Numbered from the stretch's first letter, positions 46,142 to 54,896 are shown. The stretch: 64,000 bases of DNA from Synechococcus sp. UW140 (GCF_900474295.1 NZ_UCOB01000014.1:186001-250000), one strand, 5' to 3'. Made by a program: numbers and translations. The notes: a model not told the origin generated them from the sequence alone.

Positions 46142-46729
46142 TCAGTCGACCAGCTTGGGGTCGATCTCTGCCAGATAACGGGCCTCACAGCTCTTGATGA
46201 TCTCAACAGCCTTGTCGTTACCGAAGAAGCCATTCACCGTGCAGGTGCCAGGCTTCTTCAGATCCTTGTAGTGCTGCCAGTAGTAGGTGGTTTCCTTCTT
46301 CCAGTGCTCGCCGAGGTCCTCAAAACTCTTGATGTGATCCATCCGCTTGTCATCGGCCAGCACAGCGATGACTTTGTCATCCACCTCACCACCGTCATCG
46401 AAGGTCATGATGCCGATGATCCGAGCCTCCACCACGGAGCCGGGAATCAGAGGCTCAGTCACGCCCACGATCTCGATATCGAGAGGATCACCGTCCTCAT
46501 CCCAGGTGCGAGGAATGCATCCGTAGGCAAAGGGGTAAGCCAGGGAGGAATAGCCAACGCGGTCCAGCTTGAGGTGACCGGTTTCAGTGATCAGCTCGTA
46601 TTTATTGATCGTGTTGGAGTTGAGCTCCACGATCGTGTTCAGGCGCAGCTCCGCCTCATCAGCGAATGCCGGCAACACATGCAAAAGATTCGGCATGCTG
46701 CGGCTCGGAGCCTGGTCGAGATTGGCCAT
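46142..46729 (-). CDS. ppa: Family I inorganic pyrophosphatase, second copy, intact motif
   Basis: 195 residues. All catalytic positions appear: NKYELITETG with Lys and Glu, LDRVG, YPFAYGCIPRT tyrosines, DGDPLD (Asp79, Asp81, Asp84) and DDGGEVDDKVIAV. The sequence is strongly diverged from the copy at 21278, pointing to a different origin, and it keeps the Asp that the other lacks. Two ATGs near the N-terminus are possible. Confidence 0.92.
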   Translation of the reverse strand: MANLDQAPSRSMPNLLHVLPAFADEAELRLNTIVELNSNTINKYELITETGHLKLDRVGYSSLAYPFAYGCIPRTWDEDGDPLDIEIVGVTEPLIPGSVVEARIIGIMTFDDGGEVDDKVIAVLADDKRMDHIKSFEDLGEHWKKETTYYWQHYKDLKKPGTCTVNGFFGNDKAVEIIKSCEARYLAEIDPKLVD

Positions 46730-46914
46730 GGGGGGCGTTGAACAGCGCCGCGCATCCTACGAGCCACCCCCGACAACCCAGACCTGCTGCCCACCCAACA
46801 GCTCAAAAGCTTGGTCTCAAAACCACAGCCGCCGCCGCCAAGATCAAAAGGAACCCACGGCTGGCAACAGCAGCGCATAGGGTTGAATTCCTCTTACCAG
46901 ACCCAGCAGGACGA

Positions 46915-47094
46915 ATGGTGGATCTCTACCTTGCTGCCAGGCTGCACAATCGAATTTCCAACAAGGAGTACAGGTCTCTTCTGCTCAGTCAAGACCTGGA
47001 TCAACAGGAACAGAAACTACGCCAGAGCCTGCTGCGCTTGATCGAAACCGGCTCAATTCGGCTCGAACCGGACGTCGCTGTCACTCCGGCTTAA
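46915..47094 (+). CDS. Small helical hypothetical protein
   Basis: 59 residues from the ATG at 46915 (MVDLYLAARLHNRISNKEYR...), with a helical charged centre (QDLDQQEQKLRQSLLRLIE). The frame is open further upstream, but that part looks low in coding character. No family recognised. Confidence 0.5.
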   Translation: MVDLYLAARLHNRISNKEYRSLLLSQDLDQQEQKLRQSLLRLIETGSIRLEPDVAVTPA

Positions 47095-47139
47095 GAGAGC
47101 TAGCAGTGAGGTGGCTTGCTTCGCCGCCGCTGCCCCCTG

Positions 47140-47496
47140 ATGCTGATCACCACCACTCCCAATGTGGAAGGCCAGAAAGTGATTCACTACCGCGGTCTGG
47201 TCACCGGAGAGGCGATCATTGGCGCCAATCTGTTCCGCGACATGCTCGCCAGCATGCGAGACATCGTCGGTGGGCGTTCCAAGGCCTATGAGGAGGCCCT
47301 GGCAAAAGCACGTCAGGCCGCCACAGACGAGATGGTCAATCGCGCCGTGAGCATGAACGCCAATGCCGTCATCGGCGTGGACCTCGACTACGAGGTGTTC
47401 GGAGATGGCGGGATGATGCTGGTCTCCGTGAGTGGCACCGCCGTGCTGCTCGATGGCCAGCCACCAAAACAAGACCTGCCACCAATCAGCCACTAA
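47140..47496 (+). CDS. UPF0145/YbjQ-family protein
   Basis: 118 residues, opening [29 protein letters not shown] and containing [14 protein letters not shown]...[14 protein letters not shown], the classic UPF0145 (YbjQ, putative heavy-metal-binding) pattern. Pentameric in known structures; cellular role unclear. Confidence 0.88.
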   Translation: MLITTTPNVEGQKVIHYRGLVTGEAIIGANLFRDMLASMRDIVGGRSKAYEEALAKARQAATDEMVNRAVSMNANAVIGVDLDYEVFGDGGMMLVSVSGTAVLLDGQPPKQDLPPISH

Positions 47497-47564
47497 CGGC
47501 TGCAACGCTCATTCAATCTTGCAGGGAGAGAAAAATGAGCACAATCGCCCAAAGCCAACCCGCC

Positions 47565-47647
47565 TGACCAGCCCCATCCTTAGTCCACGGGTCCCACCGC
47601 TTGGTCGGGATGGGGGCAGAGTCGAGGGTCAAACCTCGACTTTTTTT
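47565..47647 (+). ncRNA. Candidate small noncoding RNA with two hairpins
   Basis: Upstream hairpin: CCCCATCC (47572-47579) pairs exactly with GGATGGGG (47608-47615) around a 28-base loop containing GTCCCACCGCTTGGTCG. It is followed by GTCGAGG/CCTCGAC (47621-47640) and TTTTTTT, a strong terminator. The stretch has no gene and lies between two convergent genes. The loop sequence vaguely recalls cyanobacterial Yfr2-type RNAs, but I cannot confirm this. Confidence 0.4.
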
Positions 47648-47672
47648 ATGCGCAGTTGAAACGTCCAAGCCC

Positions 47673-48011
47673 TCAGCCGAAGGTCTTGCCATTCCAGCCC
47701 CAGGCCGTGGCCTTGACGTCATCAAAGCCGATATAGATGCGATTGGAGGGAATACCGGTGCGCTTGCTGATCAAGTCGCAAAATGCCTCGGTCATCGCTG
47801 GCGGTTTCAAAGCTCCGATCGACTTGACCTCCACATAAGCGCAGGGATCGCTGCTGCCGGCAAAGGTCATCGGCACCCCCGTCTCCAGCAGAGTCATCAC
47901 ATAGGCCTCAGGCTTACCGGTCAGCTGCGCGAGGGTCGACGAGAGTTCCTTGAGGACCCCATCAGCATCGGCCAGCGATGACAACGATGTGCGGACGTTA
48001 ATAAGGGGCAC
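47673..48011 (-). CDS. MIF/phenylpyruvate-tautomerase-like protein
   Basis: 112 residues of the tautomerase fold. It begins MPLINVRTS; the N-terminal Pro would be the catalytic base after Met removal. Includes MTFAGSSDPCAYVEVKSIG and ISKRTGIPSNRIYIGFDDV, typical of macrophage-migration-inhibitory-factor family members. Substrate unknown. Confidence 0.88.
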   Translation of the reverse strand: MPLINVRTSLSSLADADGVLKELSSTLAQLTGKPEAYVMTLLETGVPMTFAGSSDPCAYVEVKSIGALKPPAMTEAFCDLISKRTGIPSNRIYIGFDDVKATAWGWNGKTFG

Positions 48012-48050
48012 CGTCGGTCTGGCGAGGATGATTGCATCCTGCCATCGTCA

Positions 48051-49073
48051 TTGAAGAGACCGATTCGGGACACAGTGTTTCTCTCTGATTACACCCGACC
48101 TGAAGCAGAGCACGTGTTGGCCGCAATGCTCAGCATCGCCCCAGATGACGGTAACCCCCATCACCCGAGCAAGGGCTTTGCCCTGTCGGTGCGGGATCAC
48201 CTTCTTCAGCATCCGGAAATCGCGCTCTCCTGCTTACCAGCCAGCACGCCTACAGCCCTTAACCGCAGCCTGAGCCAACCACACAAGGCCCGACAGGCCA
48301 TGCAGTTGCTCGTCTTAATGCCCTATCTCAGTGGCGACCTAGACGGCGATGCGATCGGCAGAGTGGAGGCCTATGCAGAGGAGCTTCATCTTCATCCCGA
48401 CAGCCTGAAGGACCTGAAACTGATTGGCGAAAAACGGCTAAAAAAAGCCCTCTTTGACTATGGCCGCCGCGCACTGAATGCATTTTTTCCGGGCAATGCC
48501 CTGCAGCAACTTGCAGCATCTCTACGCGAAGTGCACACGATGCTTGGCGACCGTCAACAACTGGCCCGTTATCTCGCCTTAGAACATCAACCTCAAGGCA
48601 GTCTGGGCAGGACAATTCACACCTTCTACAACGATCGTGGCTTTCACTTCCCTGGGGAAAGGGGAAACCTTGGTGAATTCGCTGTCCGTCACGACTGTGT
48701 TCATATTCTCTGTGGTGCCAACACGGATATGAAGGGAGAAATCGCGGTTGGTGGGGTGGAGGCAGGCATGGCACGCACACCCTATGGCTGGGAAATGCTC
48801 GCAGAGGTGATCATCGATTTCCACATGGGGATCGCCTGGAGCCTGCCACCAGGGATTGCCCCTGGAACCATGAATTTCGACCCTGAGATGGTGAGCCAAG
48901 GGCTGGCCATGGGGGCCGCGATGCACTGCGATCTACTCAGTGACTGGAATTTCTGGGATGACATCGAGACGCCTTTGCTCGAACTGCGCCAACGATTCGG
49001 CATCAACGGCGTATCAATCATCGACATGCCAGCGCCTGGCAACCACCCCAATGCCGCATCGGTGTATTGGTGA
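48051..49073 (+). CDS. COQ4-like protein
   Basis: 340 residues. The zinc motif H-D-x-x-H-x11-E occurs exactly at His214, Asp215, His218 and Glu230 (RHDCVHILCGANTDMKGE), the signature of the COQ4 family of quinone-related proteins. COQ4 in eukaryotes acts on the quinone head group; cyanobacterial relatives exist without known function. The N-terminal 100 residues are extra relative to short COQ4 forms. The start is TTG at 48051. Its TGA stop overlaps the ATG of the TrpF-like gene (TGATG). Confidence 0.75.
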   Translation: MKRPIRDTVFLSDYTRPEAEHVLAAMLSIAPDDGNPHHPSKGFALSVRDHLLQHPEIALSCLPASTPTALNRSLSQPHKARQAMQLLVLMPYLSGDLDGDAIGRVEAYAEELHLHPDSLKDLKLIGEKRLKKALFDYGRRALNAFFPGNALQQLAASLREVHTMLGDRQQLARYLALEHQPQGSLGRTIHTFYNDRGFHFPGERGNLGEFAVRHDCVHILCGANTDMKGEIAVGGVEAGMARTPYGWEMLAEVIIDFHMGIAWSLPPGIAPGTMNFDPEMVSQGLAMGAAMHCDLLSDWNFWDDIETPLLELRQRFGINGVSIIDMPAPGNHPNAASVYW

Positions 49074-49729
49074 TGCGCGTGAAGATCTGCGGCATCCGGA
49101 GCAGCGACGATGCCCTACAAGCAGCCCACTTGGGTGCCGATGCCGTAGGGGTGCTGGTAGGGCAAGCCCATCCGAGCCCCGATTTCATTAGTGCACAGCA
49201 GGCCCACTCCATTCTCAGAGTGCTCCCCCCATTCGTGAGCGGTGTGCTGGTGAGCCATGCCAGCGACCCTGAGGATCTACTGATGCTGATCGAACAGGTG
49301 CAACCAACGGCGGTGCAGATCCACAGCACGATGGCTGTGGCGTGTGTGGCAACGGTGCGTCGCCGTCACCCAGGACTGACTCTGCTCAAAGCGGTCCATG
49401 TCAACGGAGACGAGCCGCTGGCCATGGTTCGCCGCTATGCCGATCTGGTGGATGGGGTGGTGGCCGACAGCTGCAACGACGCCACAGGACAGGTGGGTGG
49501 CACTGGTCTCACCCATGACTGGGGATTGAGCTCCGATCTGGTCAAGCAGAGCAAGCTCCCCTTCCTTCTGGCCGGAGGGCTCACTCCTGAGAACGTGCAG
49601 CAAGCCATCGCCAAGGTCAGGCCCTGGGGAGTGGATGTGAACAGCGGCGTGAAGGGAGCCGATGGATTCAAATGCCACAGGCGGATGAAAGAGTTCATCG
49701 ACCGTGCCCGCGACCGTCCTCATGCCTAG
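49073..49729 (+). CDS. trpF: Phosphoribosylanthranilate-isomerase-like protein
   Basis: 218 residues of a (beta/alpha)8 barrel with the TrpF signatures VKICGI (catalytic Cys6), HLGADAVG, VVADS (candidate acid Asp) and FLLAGGLTPENV, VDVNSGVKG. Some positions are altered from typical TrpF (VKGADGFKCHRR at the end, weaker QLHG-like segment). It may be the tryptophan enzyme or a divergent paralogue. Its start overlaps the COQ4-like gene, so they are translationally coupled. Confidence 0.82.
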   Translation: MRVKICGIRSSDDALQAAHLGADAVGVLVGQAHPSPDFISAQQAHSILRVLPPFVSGVLVSHASDPEDLLMLIEQVQPTAVQIHSTMAVACVATVRRRHPGLTLLKAVHVNGDEPLAMVRRYADLVDGVVADSCNDATGQVGGTGLTHDWGLSSDLVKQSKLPFLLAGGLTPENVQQAIAKVRPWGVDVNSGVKGADGFKCHRRMKEFIDRARDRPHA

Positions 49730-49755
49730 ATCCCCTTGCCGAGAGCCCTGCTGTT

Positions 49756-49899
49756 GTGGTCAGGGCCGATAGTGTCAAGACAGCTTTTCTTGCCGTCGCC
49801 GTGTTGAGGCCCAACGATCCACGCTTCTGGAGAGCCCTTGTCGGTTTGGTGTCGCTTGGAGTGAGCTGCACGTTGGCATGGCTGATCCTGCAGCTCTGA
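49756..49899 (+). CDS. Possible small membrane protein
   Basis: A 47-codon frame from GTG at 49756 (GTG at 49801 also possible) with one hydrophobic helix near the end (ALVGLVSLGVSCTLAWLILQL). No ATG. Weak. Confidence 0.3.
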   Translation: MVRADSVKTAFLAVAVLRPNDPRFWRALVGLVSLGVSCTLAWLILQL

Positions 49900-50040
49900 A
49901 GCCCAAAGCCCTACAGAACCTGCAAGCAGGTCGGAGGACTGGTTCCCGACCCCGGCAAGCCTTGGATAGGCGATGCAAGCAACAACAACGGAGCTTGGCG
50001 CTGACGATCTGACTGGCTTAGCGCTCGTAGCGCTAAAGAC

Positions 50041-50205
50041 TCAGGCCTTGACCTTGCGGAACTGGCGAATCTCACGCCCCAGCTCCCTGATCCCATACAG
50101 GATGCCGATCAGCGTGAGCGTTGAGATGCCAGTGATCACAGCAGTGTCCCGCAACGCCGATGGATCAGCGATCAGAGACGAGATCGACGAGGTGAAGACG
50201 GACAT
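50041..50205 (-). CDS. Small membrane protein
   Basis: 54 residues with a Ser/Thr-rich N-terminus, one helix (AVITGISTLTLIGILYGI) and a basic tail (RELGREIRQFRKVKA). Good start and composition; divergent from the metallopeptidase gene. Function unknown. Confidence 0.5.
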   Translation of the reverse strand: MSVFTSSISSLIADPSALRDTAVITGISTLTLIGILYGIRELGREIRQFRKVKA

Positions 50206-50277
50206 AGCAACACCAGAGGAGCTTCTGTCTTGTTAGCAACGATGGTTCAATTCAAATCAGTACACCGCGTGTTATCG

Positions 50278-51406
50278 ATGCGGATCGCGATGGTCCGACG
50301 CCCGCTCACCGCCCTGGGGGTGGGCATCTTGCTCGTGCTGCCGGCGATCGCCAAGACCCCACAAACCGACCGCAAGCCCCGCTCTGACTTGAATCAGGCC
50401 CCTATGCCGTCGGTGAAATCGCTGCTGAACAAGGTGCGGGACTTCCGTCCCGATATCGCCAGTGGCAGAACCTATGGAACCTATGTAGGCGCACACCACA
50501 AACTGCTGGGCTTGTACTGGCGCCAGGTGGCCCGCGACCGCGTGGAAGATTTGCCACTGGTCACCCTGATGGGCCGGAACGGTCGCTTCTCCGGCTGCGG
50601 CCGTAGCCGGAGCGTCAATGCCTACTGTCCGGAAAGCAACGAGATCATCCTCAGCACCCGCGGGATGCCCCGATCCCAGCGCTTCTCAAACGTCAGTCGA
50701 CACCTGCTTGCCCTCACGGTGCTCGCCCATGAATGGGGCCACCATGTCAATCACCACAGCAGCCGTGGCAGCTACAGCAAGCGCGAGGAGGATGCGGCCG
50801 ATTGGCGCGCAGGACGTTATCTCGCATGGCTACTGGACAACGAGGCGCTAGGGGTCAAGGACTTCACCGATGCAGCCAATCTCTTCTTCAGCATCGGAGA
50901 TTTCCACTTGGAGTCTCCACACAACAATCCCAAAGCCCGCTATGAAGCCTTCATTGCCGGCGTTGGCAGCGAACTGAAACCCGGACTGCGCCGTGGCGGC
51001 TGGACGATGGACACAGCCGAAACCTTCTCGCGGGTGACCAACAGGAAAGGCAACAGACGCGGCGAAGACGACAAACCTGCAGGGCCCAAAACCGTCAGGG
51101 CCGAGGTCTACCGCTTTGAAATTGAACGGGGGGGGGCAGATCGCCGGCAACGTGTTCGGCGCGCTTCTCGGGGTGGTGAACTGCGGCATCGGATCGGCCT
51201 CATCCTGCGCCAACTCTCTGAATCAACAAGGCAAAGCCAAGCCGGATGGCTGGTACCGCCTGCGCACCATGCGAATCAATTGCAGTCGCAAAGATTTCGA
51301 CATCGATGGTGATGGCCTCCGCCGCCAACCGTTTCAAGGAGACCGCAAAGGCCAGGCCGCCGTGATCGCGGCACGCGCCTGCAAGCGACCATCACCAGGG
51401 AGCTAG
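50278..51406 (+). CDS. Secreted zinc metallopeptidase-like protein, frameshifted at poly-G
   Basis: Signal peptide (MRIAMVRRPLTALGVGILLVLPAIA), then HEWGHH (HExxH with His167, Glu168 and His171 counted from the ATG-like start at 50230), in an extracytoplasmic domain. Upstream start at 50230 is possible. A run of nine G at 51128-51136 changes the frame: the first frame continues to 51312 with Arg/Gln-rich junk, while the other frame continues with a sensible Cys-containing tail (GQIAGNVFGALLGVVNCGIG) to 51406. The intact product probably ends at 51406. Either a phase-variable tract, a real pseudogene or a sequencing error. Confidence 0.7.
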
Positions 51407-51514
51407 GGCAATCCAGGCAGGCCTGAATCAAGGCAGCCAACACAACGGCAGAGAGCACCCATCGAAAGCCAGCAGGATTGCTTCAAGGTGTAGGCAGAGC
51501 CCTAGGGAGGCGCC

Positions 51515-51640
51515 ATGATCCATGCACGCAAGGGCGACACCATGAATGGCAAGCTGCTGGTAATGGCGATGTTGCTATCGCTGCTCGGGGTGGCCATCTA
51601 CGAATCAGTTCTAGTCAGGGGGCTGAGCCCGATTCACTGA
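51515..51640 (+). CDS. Possible small membrane peptide
   Basis: A 41-codon frame (internal ATG at 51542) with one hydrophobic segment (LLVMAMLLSLLGVAIY). Its stop is 24 bases before the YccF-like start. Weak evidence. Confidence 0.3.
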   Translation: MIHARKGDTMNGKLLVMAMLLSLLGVAIYESVLVRGLSPIH

Positions 51641-51663
51641 CCCGATCGCCTCAGACGAACCCC

Positions 51664-52074
51664 ATGATCACGCTGCTGCTCAACCTTCTCTGGCTGCTGC
51701 TTGGAGGTGTTGTGATGGCTCTGGGCTGGTGGTTGGCGGGCCTGATCTGTGCCCTCACGATTGTGGGTTTGCCCTGGGCACGTGCCTGTTTTGTGATTGG
51801 GAATTTCGCGCTCTGGCCTTTCGGTCAGGAAGCCATAAACCGACGAGAACTGAACGGTCGCCATGATCTCGGCACAGGTCCCCTGGGGCTGGTGGGCAAT
51901 GTGCTGTGGTTCGTCGTGGCTGGTTGGTGGCTGGCGATCGGTCACCTCAGCTCAGCCCTGGCCTGCTTCGTCAGCATCATTGGCATTCCCTTTGGGATCC
52001 AGCACATCAAACTGGCTCTGATTGCCCTGGCGCCGGTCGGGATGACGATTCAACCGATCACAAACAAGCGCTAA
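51664..52074 (+). CDS. YccF-family (DUF307) membrane protein
   Basis: 136 residues in two related halves, each with a hydrophobic helix pair. The first is NLLWLLLGGVVMALGWWLAGLI...GLPWARACF, the second NVLWFVVAGWWLAIG...IIGIPFGIQHIKLA. This repeated W-L-x-G-x7-G-W-x4-G..GxPxGxxxxK pattern defines YccF. Small inner-membrane protein of unknown role. Confidence 0.88.
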   Translation: MITLLLNLLWLLLGGVVMALGWWLAGLICALTIVGLPWARACFVIGNFALWPFGQEAINRRELNGRHDLGTGPLGLVGNVLWFVVAGWWLAIGHLSSALACFVSIIGIPFGIQHIKLALIALAPVGMTIQPITNKR

Positions 52075-52136
52075 CCGATTGATAACGACAGGAATGGAAT
52101 GCTGAGGCTTTAATTCCTGCGCGAGAGGAAGCGCCT

Positions 52137-52526
52137 GTGACTGATCTCACGCCACGAAGTGATCGATGGCGGGAAGCAGACCAAAGCCTCGCCATAGCTT
52201 CAAACGCATGCCAAATGAAGACCGCTATGAAATGCATTCCCGACTCCGTCTCCGGAGTGCGGCTGGCAGCCTATGCCGCGAAGGCAACCTGGCAAGGTCA
52301 TGACGAGAGCACAAGTGACTTGGCCAGACAGGTGCAATACATCTGCAATGACCTAGAGCTCATCCTTGGCGAACTCGATAGTGCAACCTTTGGGGGCTTC
52401 GAGAAGCATCAGCAACGCGCGCTTCAGGGCAGCAAAGCTGCTCTGAAAATTGCAATGCATCGGCTCCGGCAAACAACGGCTTCAAGGGATGCCAAGACCA
52501 GAAAACGACTCAGACGCGCTGGTTGA
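52137..52526 (+). CDS. Hypothetical protein
   Basis: 129 residues from GTG 52137. Mostly helical with a hydrophilic, Arg/Lys-rich C-terminus (RDAKTRKRLRRAG). An ATG at codon 27 is an alternative start. No family recognised. Confidence 0.45.
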   Translation: MTDLTPRSDRWREADQSLAIASNACQMKTAMKCIPDSVSGVRLAAYAAKATWQGHDESTSDLARQVQYICNDLELILGELDSATFGGFEKHQQRALQGSKAALKIAMHRLRQTTASRDAKTRKRLRRAG

Positions 52527-52609
52527 CATTGTTGATGTGCTGACCTGATCCACCTTGACGTTGCCTGGTCACCACGGTGTGGTGAGAGCAAAGTGCCAAT
52601 CGTCTTGCG

Positions 52610-52789
52610 ATGGAAGACCCCAGACAAGACACCCTTTTCAACGACGAAGCACTGACCCTGATCTATCAGCAGCATCGCAACGACTCGCTGCAAAATCTCT
52701 GTTTCTGCGATGCCTGCAAAAGGATCCGCACCCAGATCAACCAGCTGAAAGTCGCCGAAATCCGTCACGCTTTAGGCGAAGCCTGCTGA
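52610..52789 (+). CDS. Small CxxC protein
   Basis: 59 codons starting MEDPRQDTLFNDEALTLIYQQ. The centre reads LCFCDACKR, with three Cys that could bind a metal or form a redox pair. Ends close to the next small gene. Confidence 0.5.
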   Translation: MEDPRQDTLFNDEALTLIYQQHRNDSLQNLCFCDACKRIRTQINQLKVAEIRHALGEAC

Positions 52790-52796
52790 GACCGAT

Positions 52797-52907
52797 ATGG
52801 ACCCCGACGTGCGCCAATTCGTGATTCTGCAATTACTGGTGATCGTAGTGCCGGTAGGGACCCTCTTTGCCATTTGGATCGCGATGCTGGGGCGAGAACG
52901 TCGATAA
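52797..52907 (+). CDS. Tiny membrane protein (36 aa)
   Basis: MDPDVRQFVILQ then a single hydrophobic helix LLVIVVPVGTLFAIWIAML and RERR tail. Starts 7 bases after the CxxC gene, so a two-gene unit is likely. Resembles the small subunits of photosynthetic complexes in size only. Confidence 0.5.
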   Translation: MDPDVRQFVILQLLVIVVPVGTLFAIWIAMLGRERR

Positions 52908-53436
52908 CTCGACCTTGATTGACTGAACCAACGTTTCCACCCATCGCCAGACTGATCCTGCCCATAGGGTGAAAGCTGACTGCGCCTGGGTTAAGCGCTA
53001 AGCACTTGTGCCGCGTGTGCCGCGAAGCCAGATCAAGGGCCGGCACGTTGACATCACAACCAGCCGCAACGTCTTGCTTGGGATGAACAGACAAATGAAA
53101 GCTGAAGCGGTGCACCATTGGAAACTGATTAAGGCCATCACCCTGCCGATCAAGACCCTCAGACTTCTGCCCCAGAGGACTGCTCGGTGCAGGATTTAAG
53201 GCAATCACGACGCTCTAACGGATCACGAGCGAGCCGCTGGTCAGCAGAAAAAGCACTGAATCAGGCCTGCAGAAACGACCCAAGCTGAAGGAAAGAGGTA
53301 CGACTAATCCCGCACCTGGGCCGGACTCGACGCTCAAAACAGAGAACGGAAAGAACGGCCACTGACGGGGTGGAGATCAAATACTTGACGAGAAGAGATC
53401 GATACTGCATTAATAGATTAATCGGAGCTCTAAAGG
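52908..53436. other. Gap, no convincing gene
   Basis: 529 bases. A 63-codon frame at 53008 (GTG start) and a long minus-strand frame both lack convincing composition. A -35-like TTGACG at 53385 lies upstream of the AbrB gene but without a good -10 box. Confidence 0.5.
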
Positions 53437-53811
53437 ATGCTTACTGGATCTGATCTACTGACCAAAGTCAAGGACTTAGGCGACGTCTCCAAGACAGACC
53501 TGGCCACTGCATGTGGCTATGTGTCTGACAAGAAGGATGGTGGCCAGCGCGTCAACTTCACTGCTTTCTACGAAGCCCTCCTCAATGCCAAAGGCATCGA
53601 CCTTGGCACCGGTTCAGCTGGCATCGGCAAAGGTGGGCGAAAGCTTTCTTATGTCGCCACTGTGCAAGGAAACGGCAATCTTCTGATTGGCAAGGCTTAT
53701 ACTGCAATGCTTGACCTTGAGCCTGGCGACACCTTCGAAATCAAGCTTGGTCGTAAGCAGATCAAACTGATTCCCACTGGCGCCTCAGACGAAGAGGGTG
53801 GCGAGGAATAA
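53437..53811 (+). CDS. CyAbrB-type transcriptional regulator
   Basis: 124 residues with the cyanobacterial AbrB-like layout: an N-terminal helical part (SDLLTKVKDLGDVSKTDLATACGY), a Gly-rich linker and a C-terminal SpoVT-AbrB-like swapped-hairpin strand pair (NLLIGKAYTAMLDLEPGDTFEIKLGRKQIKLIP). CyAbrB proteins regulate carbon/nitrogen balance and stress genes. A strong terminator follows. Confidence 0.88.
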   Translation: MLTGSDLLTKVKDLGDVSKTDLATACGYVSDKKDGGQRVNFTAFYEALLNAKGIDLGTGSAGIGKGGRKLSYVATVQGNGNLLIGKAYTAMLDLEPGDTFEIKLGRKQIKLIPTGASDEEGGEE

Positions 53812-53846
53812 TCCTCCTATCAATTCTGCTCTGCGCTTCTTTTGCT

Positions 53847-53878
53847 TCCCCCTGTTGACCAATCAACAGGGGGATTTT
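53847..53878 (+). terminator. Rho-independent terminator after the AbrB gene
   Basis: A perfect 12-bp stem, TCCCCCTGTTGA (53847-53858) with TCAACAGGGGGA (53863-53874), loop CCAA, then TTTT. Confidence 0.85.
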
Positions 53879-53904
53879 GATGACTGAGCCCGATCAAGCG
53901 GTCC

Positions 53905-54354
53905 TTGCCTTGTCAGATTGGATCGCCGATTCACGACACCTGGAGGAAGAGCATCATTAACAAAAGGCCGATACTGAGCTCAGATCAGTTTGAGCGAGCC
54001 CTTGCTGCCGCAACATTGACAACTGACGAAGAAGCATTGATCGACTTTGTGAGATACACCGGAGTGATCGATGCGTTAATCCTCAGGAAAGGCTTGTCCT
54101 TAGCGGCAAAACCACCAGCACTCTGCCTGCTCGCTGATGCATGCGAAAAAGTGGGCAGCGCGATACCTGATCACTATGCAGAGATCATGAGGTGGTCTGC
54201 GGCCGTTAGCCCTGACTCCATTGCCTGGAGAGGAAATTTGTTATGCGGTCTCGCCTACAACAGCGATGGCATCGAGCTTTCACCCAATGCAGGCACGACT
54301 TTGTATCACACCTACGTTGTTCATCAAGAACTGTTTACGGGCTTAGGCTTTTAA
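53905..54354 (+). CDS. Hypothetical soluble protein
   Basis: 149 residues. Helical with a hydrophobic centre (ALCLLADACEKVGSAIPDHYAEIMRW) and a Gly/Asn-rich end. Starts 26 bases after the AbrB terminator. An internal start cannot be excluded. No family recognised. Confidence 0.5.
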   Translation: MPCQIGSPIHDTWRKSIINKRPILSSDQFERALAAATLTTDEEALIDFVRYTGVIDALILRKGLSLAAKPPALCLLADACEKVGSAIPDHYAEIMRWSAAVSPDSIAWRGNLLCGLAYNSDGIELSPNAGTTLYHTYVVHQELFTGLGF

Positions 54355-54494
54355 TCAGTCGAACACACTAAGCGCGTGCAAACGGCCAAAAGTCATAACC
54401 AAGCCTGTTCAGAATGTACGTGTGAGTCGGCTTTCGTCGCCCCCAAGCCAAACAAAGCCGAGCACAGATATCAGTCAGTGCAAAAGGCCATCAC

Positions 54495-54896
54495 TCAATA
54501 AAGATATTTCACTAGGCAAGCTCCAGACCAGCCTCGGTACTGAATCTGATTTGCAACAGCTCGCACAATCCTAACCTTATAAGAATCAACTCCTGTGACA
54601 TATTGATTTCCCAATCTGGAACAACCGATCCATTTATAGCCGGGAGGATCAGTCTTCACAACACATAACCCTGGCCGACTCCCCCTTGGCAATTGACCAA
54701 TGACATCATTGGCTTGGGTGGGGGTGAATCGGACCAGCCTTTGCTCCAACACATGCTCACCCGTGGATTGAAGAATGACTGAATCGCCTATGGCAAAGCA
54801 CTGAGCAGGGAAACTGGGCTCCACTTGTGCTTTTGCTGTTAACAAAAATGAGAGGCTGATCAACCCTGCCGAAGCGAGTGAACCCAACAGTTTCAT
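54495..54896 (-). CDS. Secreted hypothetical protein
   Basis: 133 residues from the ATG at 54896, opening with a signal peptide (MKLLGSLASAGLISLSFLLTAKA/Q). The mature part has four Cys and a segment CFAIGDSVILQSTGEHVLEQRLVRF. A longer frame upstream includes the tandem repeat and is less likely coding. Confidence 0.6.
   Translation of the reverse strand: MKLLGSLASAGLISLSFLLTAKAQVEPSFPAQCFAIGDSVILQSTGEHVLEQRLVRFTPTQANDVIGQLPRGSRPGLCVVKTDPPGYKWIGCSRLGNQYVTGVDSYKVRIVRAVANQIQYRGWSGACLVKYLY

Noticed and set aside
49760-49978. Minus-strand frame beside trpF
   Set aside because: Shadow of the plus-strand frames, with no membrane or domain logic.
52765-53208. 147-codon minus-strand frame
   Set aside because: Crosses the small CxxC and membrane genes and has a low-complexity sequence without a credible start.
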